The notes below the pieces were generated by a model. It ran no database searches and was not told the DNA's origin. It saw only the letters and a program-made list of their open reading frames with translations. The position numbers and the translations under genes were made by a program. 64,000 bases of DNA, from NCBI RefSeq assembly GCF_000092245.1, contig NC_014166.1, forward strand, positions 2,418,001 to 2,482,000, read 5' to 3'. Positions 17,182-26,371 of the stretch are shown one piece after another (position 1 is the first letter of the stretch; every line of letters begins with the position of its first letter). This DNA is from Arcobacter nitrofigilis DSM 7299. Lineage in GTDB: Bacteria > Campylobacterota > Campylobacteria > Campylobacterales > Arcobacteraceae.

Positions 17182-19095
17182 TCAATCCTTTGATGTTCTA
17201 TTTTTTCCTTCATGTTTTGATACATACATTAACTTATCAATTCTTTCATAAATAGAAGTTGGGTTATCATTTTCTTTTACTTGTGTAATCCCTATACTTA
17301 TGGTCACTTTTTTATCTTTAATTAAATTCAACTTAGATACTTCATTCCTAATTTTTTCAATAGCATCAAAAGCTTCCAAAATTGGTGTTTTTGGGAAAAG
17401 GATTACAAACTCTTCTCCTCCTACTCTAAAAATCATATCTGTTTTTCTTATATGTTTTTTTATATATTTTGTCATATCAATCAAAACTTTATCCCCAACA
17501 TCATGTCCATAGGTATCATTTATACATTTAAAATCATCTATATCATACATAGCAATGCAAAATTCATTTTTATATCTATAGTATAAATCAAACTTTTCTT
17601 CTATTCTTTCATTAAATGCTTTTCGGTTAAAGATATTTGTTAACTCATCATGATAAGCTTCTTTTTTTAGTTTTTCATGTATATCATGAAGTTCTGTTAT
17701 ATCTCTACACACCACTAAAATACCTTCTTTTTTACTTTTCATATATTTAAAAGGTATTACCTTTGATTGGACAATTATATTTTGATTTTCATATATTATG
17801 TGTTCATTATTTATATATATTGAGTTTAAATTAAGAGCTTCCATGTCTCTTTTTCTAAATAATTGAGCATATTCTTTAGAAAAAAGTTCAAAATCATTTT
17901 TTCCTATTATTTCAGATTTCTTTTTGCCCACAAATTTTTCAAAACTTTTGTTACATCCTAAGTATCTAAACTTATTATCTTTATACAATATAAAATCATC
18001 AGTAGAATCTATTACTGTTTGTAGTTGTTCTTTTAAATATTTATTTTTCTTTAATATAAAAATTACAATCAAAAATACGACTATAAACAAAAATAAAATT
18101 ATAAAAATTAACTTTTGTTTCATAGGAGAAATTTCTAAACTCATTGTTTTATGTGAATTTCCATTATAGATAAAGTCATCCATTTTTATATCATTTTTTA
18201 CTAAACCAAATAATTTAAATACATTAAAAATATTTTGTAATTTTTTCTTATTTAAAGCACCTATTTCTCTATTATCTACATATGCCAATTTCTCTAAAAT
18301 CTCACCTTCTTTTATAAGATGGATATATGATTTATTTTGAGTATTATATTTTTTGTATATTATTTCTGCAGTTTCAGCTTTGTGTTCAAAGGCATATTCC
18401 CACCCCTTTAAACTTGCTTCATAAAAATCTTTTGTAAGTTTTGGATTATTTTTTATAAACTTATTAGAAGTAAAAAGAATATCACTATAAAAATTAAAGC
18501 CATAATTTTTTGGCTTAAAAATTTTGTATTTAATAGCTTTATCTTCTAATATAATTGGTTCATTTGATAAGTATGATGCCATAGCATCTGTATTACCTGA
18601 GATCAAATCATCTAATTTAAAGGAGTGACTTTGGCTTATAAAATCATTTTTATTTAATCCATTAGCACTTAGCATTGCTAAAAGAGATGCTGAAAAAGCA
18701 GCATCTGGTGTAATCATGATTTTTTTACCTTTTAAATCACTAACATTAACTATATGAGAATCTTTTCTTACCAAAAGCATCAAAGGTGACTCTTGAAATA
18801 TAGCACCTAGAGCAACTACATCTTCACCTCTTGCTTTTTCAATTAATAAAGAAGATCGCCCTATTGCAAAATCAGATTTTCCAGTTTTTATTGACTTCAA
18901 TAAATCAGTATTAAAGGTGTACTCTTTTATATCAACATCTAAACCAACATCTTTGTAAAAGCCTTTTTCTTTTGCAACATAATAACCTGCAAATTGAAAC
19001 TGATTTAACCAATTTAATTGAAGAATTACTTTTTTATATTCATTAGCAAATAATATAATTGGTAAAAAAACAAATAAATACAGTACCTTTTTCAT
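17182..19095 (-). CDS. membrane diguanylate cyclase with NMT1/THI5-type periplasmic binding domain and PAS domain
   Basis: 637 residues. After a signal peptide (about 1-17) comes an NMT1/THI5-like solute-binding domain (about 20-320; LNWLNQFQFAGYYVAKEKGFY is the family hallmark). A TM helix (about 329-349), a PAS domain (about 360-470) and a GGDEF domain follow. The active-site motif is GGEEF and the surrounding YDIDDFKCINDTYGHDVGD is intact, so c-di-GMP synthesis is likely. It probably senses a pyrimidine-like or other small ligand in the periplasm. It is the first chromosomal gene after the element. Confidence 0.93.
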   Translation of the reverse strand: MKKVLYLFVFLPIILFANEYKKVILQLNWLNQFQFAGYYVAKEKGFYKDVGLDVDIKEYTFNTDLLKSIKTGKSDFAIGRSSLLIEKARGEDVVALGAIFQESPLMLLVRKDSHIVNVSDLKGKKIMITPDAAFSASLLAMLSANGLNKNDFISQSHSFKLDDLISGNTDAMASYLSNEPIILEDKAIKYKIFKPKNYGFNFYSDILFTSNKFIKNNPKLTKDFYEASLKGWEYAFEHKAETAEIIYKKYNTQNKSYIHLIKEGEILEKLAYVDNREIGALNKKKLQNIFNVFKLFGLVKNDIKMDDFIYNGNSHKTMSLEISPMKQKLIFIILFLFIVVFLIVIFILKKNKYLKEQLQTVIDSTDDFILYKDNKFRYLGCNKSFEKFVGKKKSEIIGKNDFELFSKEYAQLFRKRDMEALNLNSIYINNEHIIYENQNIIVQSKVIPFKYMKSKKEGILVVCRDITELHDIHEKLKKEAYHDELTNIFNRKAFNERIEEKFDLYYRYKNEFCIAMYDIDDFKCINDTYGHDVGDKVLIDMTKYIKKHIRKTDMIFRVGGEEFVILFPKTPILEAFDAIEKIRNEVSKLNLIKDKKVTISIGITQVKENDNPTSIYERIDKLMYVSKHEGKNRTSKD

Positions 19096-19166
19096 TAATA
19101 GCCCTTTTAATAATTATATTATAGTAGCTTTTTTATTATTATTTTTTATTTATATAAAAAAAGTAA

Positions 19167-20609
19167 TTAATCTTTTTGAACTCTTGGTCTTCTTTGTCTA
19201 TTTGATCTATTATCTGTTCTTGATTGACTAGGTTTTGAAGAAGCAAACTTTGAGTTACTAGAAGACTCTTTAAACTTCTTACCTTCATTACTTAGCTTTC
19301 CTTTTGGAGAAGATGATTTTTCACTTCTTTTTGATTCATCGCTATTTCTAAAAGGCTTTTTATCTCTTCTTCTATTTTTTTCGCTTGAAAACTCTTTTTT
19401 AGGTGTATTTCGTGAATTTGAATTATTTCGTCCCTTATTTCTACCATTACTTATAGGTTCTGCTTTTATACTAGGATCAACTTCAAAACCTTCTATTAGA
19501 ACTTTTTTTATTGAAGTTTTAATAAGTTTTTCGATTCCTTTTAAATAATCATGCTCATCAACACATACTAAAGATACAGCTTGACCTTCATTTCCAGCTC
19601 TTCCTGTTCTTCCTATTCTATGAACATAATCTTCTGCAACATTGGGTAATTCGAAATTAACCACATGTGGAAGTTGGTCAATATCTATTCCCCTTGCTGC
19701 AATATCAGTTGCTACAAGTACTCTTACAGCTCCTGCTTTAAAATCAGCCAAAGCTTTTGTTCTAGCACCTTGAGATTTATTTCCATGAATTGCAGTAGCT
19801 GTTATTCCATCAATTTCTAATTGTTGGCTAAGTTTATTTGCACCATGTTTTGTTCTAGTAAAGACAAGTACTTGTCTCCAATCACCCTCTTTTATAAGTT
19901 TAGACAAAAGTGTTTTTTTTCTATCTTTATCTACTAAATGAATTACTTGAGATACCATTTCAGATGAAGTGTTTCTTCTAGCAACTTCGATTAATTTTGG
20001 TTTATTTAGTATCCCATCAGATAATTTTTTGATCTCATCAGAAAATGTTGCAGAAAATAGAAGATTTTGTCTATGAGAAGGTAAAAGAGCAAGCACTTTT
20101 CTTATGTCTCTTATGAAACCCATATCTAACATTCTATCTGCTTCATCAAGGATAAAATGTTCTACATGCGAGATATCTATTGTTTTTTGTTCAATATGGT
20201 CTAATAGTCTTCCTGGAGTTGCAATAACTATATCAACTCCTTTTCTTATAAGTGCTTTTTGCGGATTTATTCCAACTCCACCAAAAATAACTGCTGTTTT
20301 CAATGGAAGATATTTCCCATAATCATCAACACTTTGAGCAACTTGAGCTGCTAATTCTCGTGTTGGTGTTAAAATTAAAGCTCTGATTTCTGGCTTAGTA
20401 TTATTTGATTCTTTTTTACTTAATATTTGTAATAATGGAAGTGTAAATCCAGCAGTCTTTCCTGTACCAGTTTGAGCACCTGCTAAAACGTCATGTTTTT
20501 CTAAAATAATAGGAATAGCCTGTTCTTGAATAGGACTTGGTTTTATATAACCTTTATCCTTAATTGCTTTTAATAATGGTTCAATTAAACCAAGTTCTTT
20601 AAATGTCAT
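19167..20609 (-). CDS. rhlE: DEAD-box RNA helicase, RhlE-like
   Basis: 480 residues with the full motif set: F-KELGL Q-motif region, AQTGTGKT (I), PTRELA (Ia), TPGRLLD (Ib), DEAD (II, in [12 protein letters not shown]), SAT (III) and HRIGRTGR (VI). The C-terminal 100 residues are rich in Arg, Lys, Ser and Asn, an RNA-binding tail common in RhlE. It probably helps ribosome assembly or mRNA turnover, especially in the cold. A 123-base 5' region without an ORF precedes it. Confidence 0.94.
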   Translation of the reverse strand: MTFKELGLIEPLLKAIKDKGYIKPSPIQEQAIPIILEKHDVLAGAQTGTGKTAGFTLPLLQILSKKESNNTKPEIRALILTPTRELAAQVAQSVDDYGKYLPLKTAVIFGGVGINPQKALIRKGVDIVIATPGRLLDHIEQKTIDISHVEHFILDEADRMLDMGFIRDIRKVLALLPSHRQNLLFSATFSDEIKKLSDGILNKPKLIEVARRNTSSEMVSQVIHLVDKDRKKTLLSKLIKEGDWRQVLVFTRTKHGANKLSQQLEIDGITATAIHGNKSQGARTKALADFKAGAVRVLVATDIAARGIDIDQLPHVVNFELPNVAEDYVHRIGRTGRAGNEGQAVSLVCVDEHDYLKGIEKLIKTSIKKVLIEGFEVDPSIKAEPISNGRNKGRNNSNSRNTPKKEFSSEKNRRRDKKPFRNSDESKRSEKSSSPKGKLSNEGKKFKESSSNSKFASSKPSQSRTDNRSNRQRRPRVQKD

Positions 20610-20732
20610 AAATGCCTTTTGTAAATATATGTTGTTTTGCTGATTGGTTTTTCGTAAGGATTACTAGAAACGAAGAGTAATATATTTTTTTTTGATTATA
20701 GCATATATATTTGAATATTACTCAAATATGTA

Positions 20733-22451
20733 TCAATCATTTTTTCTTCTATCTTTATTAGGAAGTAAAATTTTGAAGTTAACTCCATCTTTATAGTTAT
20801 TTACACTAATCTTTCCACTTAGTTTATCAATAATTAGTTTTGTTGCATACATGCCTACACCTGTACCCAAGCCTATTGGTTTAGTAGTAAAATTCAAATC
20901 AAAAATTTTGTGAATAATATTCTCTTTTATCCCACCTGCATTATCTATATAGTCAATTTGTATTTCACCTTTTTTTTCAAAAAAAGAGATTATAATTTGT
21001 CGATTTTTAATCTCTTTTTCTATAAAAGCATCCCTAGAATTACTAATAAAATTTAGAAAAATATGTTGAAACTCATTTGATATTCCAAATATTTTTATAT
21101 CTTTATCTCCTTGAATTTTTATATCTATTTTATTGATTTTAAGTTCATCTTCCAAAAGCAATAAAACATTTTCTACATTTTCATAAAGAGTAAATTTATC
21201 GTATATAGCACTTGGACCAAAAAATGCTCTAAAGCTATTTAAAGTAGAAGATAAATGTGCTATTTGCCTTTGAAACTTATCACTTAGTTCATTTGCATAC
21301 TCTTGGTTCATTTCACCATATTTTACACTTTCACTTAGATCAATTGCATATAAAGAGATTATTGATAAGGGCTGTTTCCATTGATGGGCAATAATATCAA
21401 CCAAATCACCTACTAATGCTTTTTTAGATTGTTGTATTAAGTTTGAATCCAAAATTTCCATTTCATTAATTTTTTCTTCTATTTGATATTTTAATTTATC
21501 ATTTAATTCATCAAGTCTTTTTTTATCAGTTATATCTTTTCTTAATGAGAGATAACCAATTATATTTTTGTCTTTATCATATTTAGGAACAATTGTTCCC
21601 TCTACCCAATAAATATTGCCATTTTTGTCTATATTTTTTATCTCACCTTTCCAAGTGTCTCCAGATTTTAATACATGCCACATATGTTTAAAGACATCTT
21701 TTGATACATCAGGGTGTCTAATAATACTATGTGGTCTACCTATTAATTCTTGTTTTGAAAAACCTGTTACTTCACAAAATGCAGTTGATACTTTAGTTAT
21801 AAAGCCTTCAATATCTGTTTCAGTCATTAATATGTACTTATCAATAACCTCAAGCAATTCTTCATTTTCTTCATTTTTAATTGAAAGTTTAGTTTTGATG
21901 TTATATATAAAATATGTATATCCTACTAATATAGTAATTAATATAGAAAAAACTAAAAATAGTATTTTTGTTCTAAACTTCATATCATAAATTTGAGATT
22001 GATTATTAAATCTTATGAAATAATTTAAAACATTTTTAGACTCAAAATAAGGAATAAGAGATATTGAGATACTTGTTTTGTCTTTTTCAAAAAGTAGTAC
22101 TTTCTCTTCTTTATTTTTTATTGCTTCAAAAACTTTTTTATTTTTTAAAAAATTTAACTCTTTTACATCAGTAAAGATTATAGATAATTTTTTTATTTCT
22201 TTTTCATACTCTTGGTATGTTTTAATATCTAAGGTTGAATTTAATAAAACAATATGATTAAATTTACTATAAATCTTTTCACTAGATTCTTCAAAGAAAT
22301 ACTCCCTTAAAACTTTAAATTCCCCATAACTATTATGTAAACTATTCTCTAAAACTTTATTAATATGTAAATTTTCATTATAAATTAAACTTGTGTATAT
22401 AATAACTTCTAAAAAAATAAATATTAAAAAAGTAAAAAAGTTTTTTTTCAT
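20733..22451 (-). CDS. membrane-bound PAS sensor histidine kinase
   Basis: 572 residues. TM1 (about 5-23), an extracytoplasmic region, TM2 (about 160-182), a PAS domain with PAC (about 205-305), then HisKA and HATPase_c. The phospho-acceptor is in IIAHQWKQPLS, the H-box form common in Campylobacterota. N-box is NFISNSRDAF, with DNAGGI and GLGTGVGM as the G boxes. Its start abuts the stop of the response regulator gene, so it is last in a chemoreceptor-receiver-kinase operon. Confidence 0.93.
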   Translation of the reverse strand: MKKNFFTFLIFIFLEVIIYTSLIYNENLHINKVLENSLHNSYGEFKVLREYFFEESSEKIYSKFNHIVLLNSTLDIKTYQEYEKEIKKLSIIFTDVKELNFLKNKKVFEAIKNKEEKVLLFEKDKTSISISLIPYFESKNVLNYFIRFNNQSQIYDMKFRTKILFLVFSILITILVGYTYFIYNIKTKLSIKNEENEELLEVIDKYILMTETDIEGFITKVSTAFCEVTGFSKQELIGRPHSIIRHPDVSKDVFKHMWHVLKSGDTWKGEIKNIDKNGNIYWVEGTIVPKYDKDKNIIGYLSLRKDITDKKRLDELNDKLKYQIEEKINEMEILDSNLIQQSKKALVGDLVDIIAHQWKQPLSIISLYAIDLSESVKYGEMNQEYANELSDKFQRQIAHLSSTLNSFRAFFGPSAIYDKFTLYENVENVLLLLEDELKINKIDIKIQGDKDIKIFGISNEFQHIFLNFISNSRDAFIEKEIKNRQIIISFFEKKGEIQIDYIDNAGGIKENIIHKIFDLNFTTKPIGLGTGVGMYATKLIIDKLSGKISVNNYKDGVNFKILLPNKDRRKND

Positions 22452-22826
22452 CTACAAACTAATTACTAATTCAAGTTTTTTCATAATAGCATCCATAGAA
22501 TCAAATGGTTTCATTATGTAGTGAGTCGCTCCATATTTATGTGCTTTTAGAACTCTATCTAAAGTAGAGCTTGCTGTCATCATGATAACTTTTATATCTG
22601 GATTTTTTTCAACTATTTTTTCTAAAGCTTCAAGTCCATCCATTTGTGGCATAACTATATCCAAAAATACAACATCAGTTTTTGAATCAATATTATTTAT
22701 AGCAGTAAGTGGGTTTGAATAAGTAGAAACTTTATATTTATCACTTCTTGAAAGTGATTTTGATAGCATTTCAATTATCTCTTTAGTATCATCAACAATG
22801 GCAATATTATATATTTTATCATTCAT
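22452..22826 (-). CDS. single-domain response regulator (CheY-like receiver)
   Basis: 124 residues, receiver domain only. It has the acidic pair in IVDDTKE, the phospho-Asp in VVFLDIVMPQMDG, the Thr in MMTAS, and the Lys in YIMKPFD. There is no output domain, so it must act by protein contact. It lies between a soluble chemoreceptor (gap 3) and a histidine kinase (gap 0). Confidence 0.95.
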   Translation of the reverse strand: MNDKIYNIAIVDDTKEIIEMLSKSLSRSDKYKVSTYSNPLTAINNIDSKTDVVFLDIVMPQMDGLEALEKIVEKNPDIKVIMMTASSTLDRVLKAHKYGATHYIMKPFDSMDAIMKKLELVISL

Positions 22827-22829
22827 TTT

Positions 22830-24248
22830 TTAACCTTTTAGCTTATTTTCAAACAGTTCTTTTGCAGCTTCATTCATCAAATGATGATTTTTCTCACTTA
22901 AAATTCTATCTAAGAATTCAAAAACACCTTCACTTGCTTTTTCTATTTTATGAACTCTATTTTCTATAATTTCCGTTGTACAGATTTCATCTTTACTTGA
23001 ACATTCAGTTGCTAATGCATTTGCATTATCATGTACTGCCTTGTGATAAGGTTCAAGTTGTTTATATGAATGCACAAAACTAAATTCAGTTTTTCCAAGC
23101 CCAGTCTCATACCATTTTCCAAGTCTACAATTATGATGGTCAACGCCATTAAAATTATTAGGTTCACCAAAGAGTAGTTTGTATAGATTATTTTTATAAA
23201 TTATATGATCTAATTTTGCAAGGTTAATAAAGATTTTATTACTTATACTTTCTACTTCAAAAACTGACCTACTAGAATTTTTTTCAAAACTATTCATTAA
23301 TTTGATAAGTTCATCAACCCTAGTTTTAGTTTCATCAACTGATTTTGCAATTTTATCAGAACTATTTTTTATATTTAAACTTTCATTTTGTATTAAATCA
23401 ACTACTTTTTTTATCTCTTTTGCAGCTTCTGCACTTCTAGTTGCCAAGTTTCTAACTTCCCCAGCAACTACGGCAAAACCCTTTCCAGCTTCTCCAGCAG
23501 TTGCAGCTTCTACTGCTGCATTAAGTGATAAAATATTTGTTTGAAATGCTATTGCTTCTATCATAGTTATAACTGAAGAGATATTTTTACTATTTTCTAC
23601 AAGATTGTGAACCATAGTATTTTCTGATTGAATATGCTCTTGAATAAACCCTGTATCCTTTACAATACTTTCAGTTAAATTAAGTCCCGAAAGGGAACCT
23701 TTTGCAGTATCCTTAGATTCAGTCATCATTGAATCTAAATCATCCAATAAACTTACATATACCTCTTGAGTTGAAGTTAAAGCATTACTGATATTTTCTC
23801 CATTATATTTTAAAATTGAGCTATTTTCAGCATCTTTTATTGACACTTTTGTAAGTATTACAACATCCACATTGTCAAAGCTTTGTAAAGTGATTTTAGC
23901 TTCACAATCTCCAAGAATAACAGTAGATTTATTTTCTTTAATTGCATTTAAAATAGCACTACTATCCATTATATGTGAACTTGCTCTTTCATTTTTAAAA
24001 ATTTCACTCTTATTTTTATCAAAGGCAACTAATCCCTCTTCAAATGAACTCTTAGAAATATTTTTAAATATCTCTAATTCCTCTTTTATTTCTTTTATTT
24101 CTTTTTTGTATCTAGCTTCACTTTTAAGTTCACTTTCATTTTGATTAAGCTTTTCAGATTTTAATTCTTCTTTCAAAATCTTAATTTCTTCTTTTAATTT
24201 AGCTATTTCTGAATCTTTCTCTTTACAATTACCAAAAAACATTTCCAC
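22830..24248 (-). CDS. soluble methyl-accepting chemotaxis protein with C-terminal CZB zinc-binding domain
   Basis: 472 residues without TM segments. The N-terminus is a coiled coil (about 8-75), followed by a small domain, the MCP signalling hairpin ([20 protein letters not shown]) and a C-terminal CZB domain. The CZB marks are [23 protein letters not shown] and YHKAVHDNA, giving the His-Cys-His-His zinc site. CZB receptors respond to hypochlorous acid or zinc. It heads an operon with a receiver and a histidine kinase. Confidence 0.94.
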   Translation of the reverse strand: MEMFFGNCKEKDSEIAKLKEEIKILKEELKSEKLNQNESELKSEARYKKEIKEIKEELEIFKNISKSSFEEGLVAFDKNKSEIFKNERASSHIMDSSAILNAIKENKSTVILGDCEAKITLQSFDNVDVVILTKVSIKDAENSSILKYNGENISNALTSTQEVYVSLLDDLDSMMTESKDTAKGSLSGLNLTESIVKDTGFIQEHIQSENTMVHNLVENSKNISSVITMIEAIAFQTNILSLNAAVEAATAGEAGKGFAVVAGEVRNLATRSAEAAKEIKKVVDLIQNESLNIKNSSDKIAKSVDETKTRVDELIKLMNSFEKNSSRSVFEVESISNKIFINLAKLDHIIYKNNLYKLLFGEPNNFNGVDHHNCRLGKWYETGLGKTEFSFVHSYKQLEPYHKAVHDNANALATECSSKDEICTTEIIENRVHKIEKASEGVFEFLDRILSEKNHHLMNEAAKELFENKLKG

Positions 24249-24383
24249 TCCTAAATTTGTATGATTTTATCTTATTTAAACTTAGTTATATTAATTATAA
24301 TTATTATTTAATATTTTTATAAGAGTAAACTATACTTCTATTTTTTTATATTTTCATTTTAGTATTTTCTATAAAAAACTTGA

Positions 24384-24419
24384 TATAATCAAAGTACTTA
24401 TACAAGAGATAAGTACTTT
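24384..24419 (+). promoter_or_regulatory. promoter and 11-bp dyad upstream of membrane protein gene
   Basis: TATAAT at 24384-24389 is followed by the perfect inverted repeat AAAGTACTTAT (24391-24401) / ATAAGTACTTT (24409-24419) with a 7-base spacer. The dyad sits where transcription should start, so it is either an operator or a 5' UTR hairpin close to the ribosome site GGGAAC. Confidence 0.6.
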
Positions 24420-24438
24420 CTAAAAAAGGGAACTAATT

Positions 24439-24735
24439 ATGCAAAATAGTGATCAAATTATAATATTAATACTTACACTACTATCAGCAGTACTTACATG
24501 GAAAATGGTTTACGATTTTTATAAAACAAAAATCCACAAAGTAATTACTCACCTTATTGCGGTTATTACTGCTTCATTTATGCTTTTATCTACTACATTT
24601 TTATTTATGAATAAAAACTATCAAAGAGGAAGTGGTGATCCACAGATGATACTTAGTTTTTCATCAGTTGGTATTTTAATTATTATGCTATTAATCTTAT
24701 ATCTATTTTTTAGATATATCCCTTCGAGAAAATAA
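24439..24735 (+). CDS. small integral membrane protein of unknown function
   Basis: 98 residues with three predicted TM helices (about 7-22, 35-57, 71-92) and a short basic C-terminus. No known motif. It ends directly at the start of the next membrane protein gene (0-base gap), so the two are co-translated. The context ahead of the Fur-linked DUF2325 gene hints at a metal or redox link but does not prove it. Confidence 0.8.
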   Translation: MQNSDQIIILILTLLSAVLTWKMVYDFYKTKIHKVITHLIAVITASFMLLSTTFLFMNKNYQRGSGDPQMILSFSSVGILIIMLLILYLFFRYIPSRK

Positions 24736-24951
24736 ATGTTTTTTTTAATACCAGAAGACAAAAGAGTTTTAATATTTTATATACTAGTTATATTAACGGG
24801 TATCTTCTTAGACTACTTAAATATTATTGCTACTGAGAAATTTGTCGGTATTGTAATGCTTGCAGGAATTTTATTTTTTGTTATTAGAACTCTAATTTTT
24901 GGTTATTGCACACAAAACTGTGATGAAGAAGAAGAAAATCAAAAGAAATAA
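24736..24951 (+). CDS. small membrane protein with acidic C-terminus, unknown function
   Basis: 71 residues, two TM helices (about 10-26 and 36-54), then Y-C-T-Q-N-C and an acidic tail DEEEEN. The two cysteines could bind a metal or form a disulfide. Probably in one operon with the preceding gene. A Fur-box-like palindrome begins 10 bases after its stop. Confidence 0.72.
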   Translation: MFFLIPEDKRVLIFYILVILTGIFLDYLNIIATEKFVGIVMLAGILFFVIRTLIFGYCTQNCDEEEENQKK

Positions 24952-24960
24952 AATATTAAT

Positions 24961-25028
24961 TGATAACAAGTATCAATATTAACTATACTTTAAGTTTACT
25001 TCCTATACTATTTTAATAATTATTATCA
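24961..25028 (+). promoter_or_regulatory. two predicted Fur boxes upstream of DUF2325 gene
   Basis: Compared with the 7-1-7 consensus TGATAATNATTATCA, the 15-mer at 24961-24975 matches at 12 of 14 defined positions. The 15-mer at 25014-25028 (TAATAATTATTATCA) matches at 13 of 14. They precede the DUF2325 gene by about 50-115 bases, and the fur gene itself is next door. Confidence 0.65.
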
Positions 25029-25075
25029 ATAAGAACTATTTATTTGAAAATATAAATTAAAACTAAGGAAGTATT

Positions 25076-25417
25076 ATGAGTGTATTAGTTATTGGCGGGG
25101 ATAAGATATCTACTATAATATCTACGTTAGAAGATTTAGGAGCAAGTTCTATTAGGCATTGGGATGCAAGAAAAAAATCATCTGCACCAAAGAAAAAAAT
25201 TCCACAAGATACAGATTGTATTATCATGCTTACATCATTTTTAAATCATAATGTTATGCATAAATATAAAAATATAGCAAAAAAACAAAATATTCCATAT
25301 ATTTGTACAAAACACTCTTCTAATTGTGTTTATGATGAATATAAAAAAATGATTGATTCAAATAGTTGTGGAGATTGCGATTTAAATTGCAATAAAAGAA
25401 AAAATGAAAATTATTAA
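25076..25417 (+). CDS. DUF2325 domain-containing protein
   Basis: 113 residues. The N-terminus MSVLVIGGDKISTI, the HWDARKKS motif and the segment MLTSFLNHNVM then PYICTKHS identify DUF2325, a small Rossmann-like domain of unknown activity that often accompanies iron-uptake genes. The C-terminal tail has a Cys cluster (C-G-D-C-D-L-N-C) that could bind metal. Predicted Fur boxes upstream suggest expression in iron limitation. Confidence 0.85.
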   Translation: MSVLVIGGDKISTIISTLEDLGASSIRHWDARKKSSAPKKKIPQDTDCIIMLTSFLNHNVMHKYKNIAKKQNIPYICTKHSSNCVYDEYKKMIDSNSCGDCDLNCNKRKNENY

Positions 25418-25473
25418 AAAAATCCAAGAGTTAAAAAAAGCTATTAAGCATAACTTGTATTTACAATCAGTAG

Positions 25474-25507
25474 AATAATATTTAAGGAGTTTTCCTTAAA
25501 TATTATT
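25474..25507. terminator. bidirectional hairpin between DUF2325 gene and fur
   Basis: Perfect 14-bp stem (AATAATATTTAAGG with CCTTAAATATTATT) and 6-base loop. It overlaps the fur stop codon and follows the DUF2325 gene by about 57 bases, so it fits a shared terminator of the convergent genes. Confidence 0.65.
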
Positions 25508-25949
25508 GACAATCAGAACATTTACCAAGAAGTTGCATTACATGGTTTGTAATTACAAAACCATTTTCTTTTGCCACTTTGGTTTGTCTTTTTTCTATCT
25601 CTTCATCCATAAATTCAACTATTTTTCCACAAGAAACACAAATCAAATGATCATGGTGATTTTTAGTGTTTGATTCGTATTTTTTACCATCAGTTCCAAA
25701 TGTAATTGATGTGATTAAATGAACTTCTTCTAAAAATGATAAAGATCTATATACAGTTGCTATTCCTATATTTGAATCAGGATTAGCATTTTTAACTTCA
25801 TTATAAATTTCTTCTGCAGTTAAATGCCCCTTTGCATTTAAAAGTACTTCAAGAACAATTTCTCTTTGTTCAGTATATTTAAGACCTTTTTGCTTTACAA
25901 TTTTTTTAAGTTCATCTTTTATATCTTCAAATTCTTCATTATTATTCAT
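25503..25949 (-). CDS. fur: ferric uptake regulator
   Basis: 148 residues. N-terminal winged helix (YTEQREIVLEVL, then IGIATVYRSLSFL) and C-terminal dimer domain with the metal-site run HHDHLICVSC. Two CxxC pairs (CVSC and CSDC at the C-terminus) form the structural zinc site. The EFMDEEIE segment favours Fur over PerR or Zur. Divergent feoAB and the convergent DUF2325 gene both have Fur-box matches. Confidence 0.9.
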   Translation of the reverse strand: MNNNEEFEDIKDELKKIVKQKGLKYTEQREIVLEVLLNAKGHLTAEEIYNEVKNANPDSNIGIATVYRSLSFLEEVHLITSITFGTDGKKYESNTKNHHDHLICVSCGKIVEFMDEEIEKRQTKVAKENGFVITNHVMQLLGKCSDCQ

Positions 25950-26036
25950 AAATTGTTCCTTTTAATTTAAACATAATAGTATAACAAATATAAACATAGA
26001 AAAACAAGTATAAATATAAAATTTATGAATTTAAAC

Positions 26037-26051
26037 TGAGAATTACTATCA
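26037..26051 (+). promoter_or_regulatory. predicted Fur box upstream of feoAB
   Basis: TGAGAATTACTATCA matches the 7-1-7 consensus at 12 of 14 defined positions. It lies about 85 bases before feoA in the fur-feoA divergent region and could serve both genes. Confidence 0.6.
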
Positions 26052-26134
26052 TTTAAGTATTTATTTAATCACTATGATATACAATAACTTACTTATAAAA
26101 AACTTATAAATTTTATTTAAACAAAGAGGAAAAC

Positions 26135-26371
26135 ATGACTTTAAGTGAGTTAAAAAAAGGTGAATGTGGAGAAATAATAAAAGTATCTGCAAATCAAGTA
26201 TTAAAATCTAGATTAAACTCTTTTGGGATAACTAAAGGTGCAAAAATATATGTAATCGAACAAACAATGTCAAAAAATACAATTGAAATCAGACTCAATA
26301 GTACAAAAATTGCATTAAGAACAAATGAAGCAAAAACTATTGAAATAGAAAGAAGAGAATGCGAAATATAA
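26135..26371 (+). CDS. feoA: ferrous iron transport protein A
   Basis: 78 residues, a single SH3-like FeoA domain (LSELKKGECGEIIKV, then LNSFGITKGAKIYV). It assists the FeoB channel from the cytoplasmic side. The last 13 bases overlap feoB, giving tight coupling. Ribosome site AAAGAGGAAA precedes the ATG. Confidence 0.93.
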   Translation: MTLSELKKGECGEIIKVSANQVLKSRLNSFGITKGAKIYVIEQTMSKNTIEIRLNSTKIALRTNEAKTIEIERRECEI

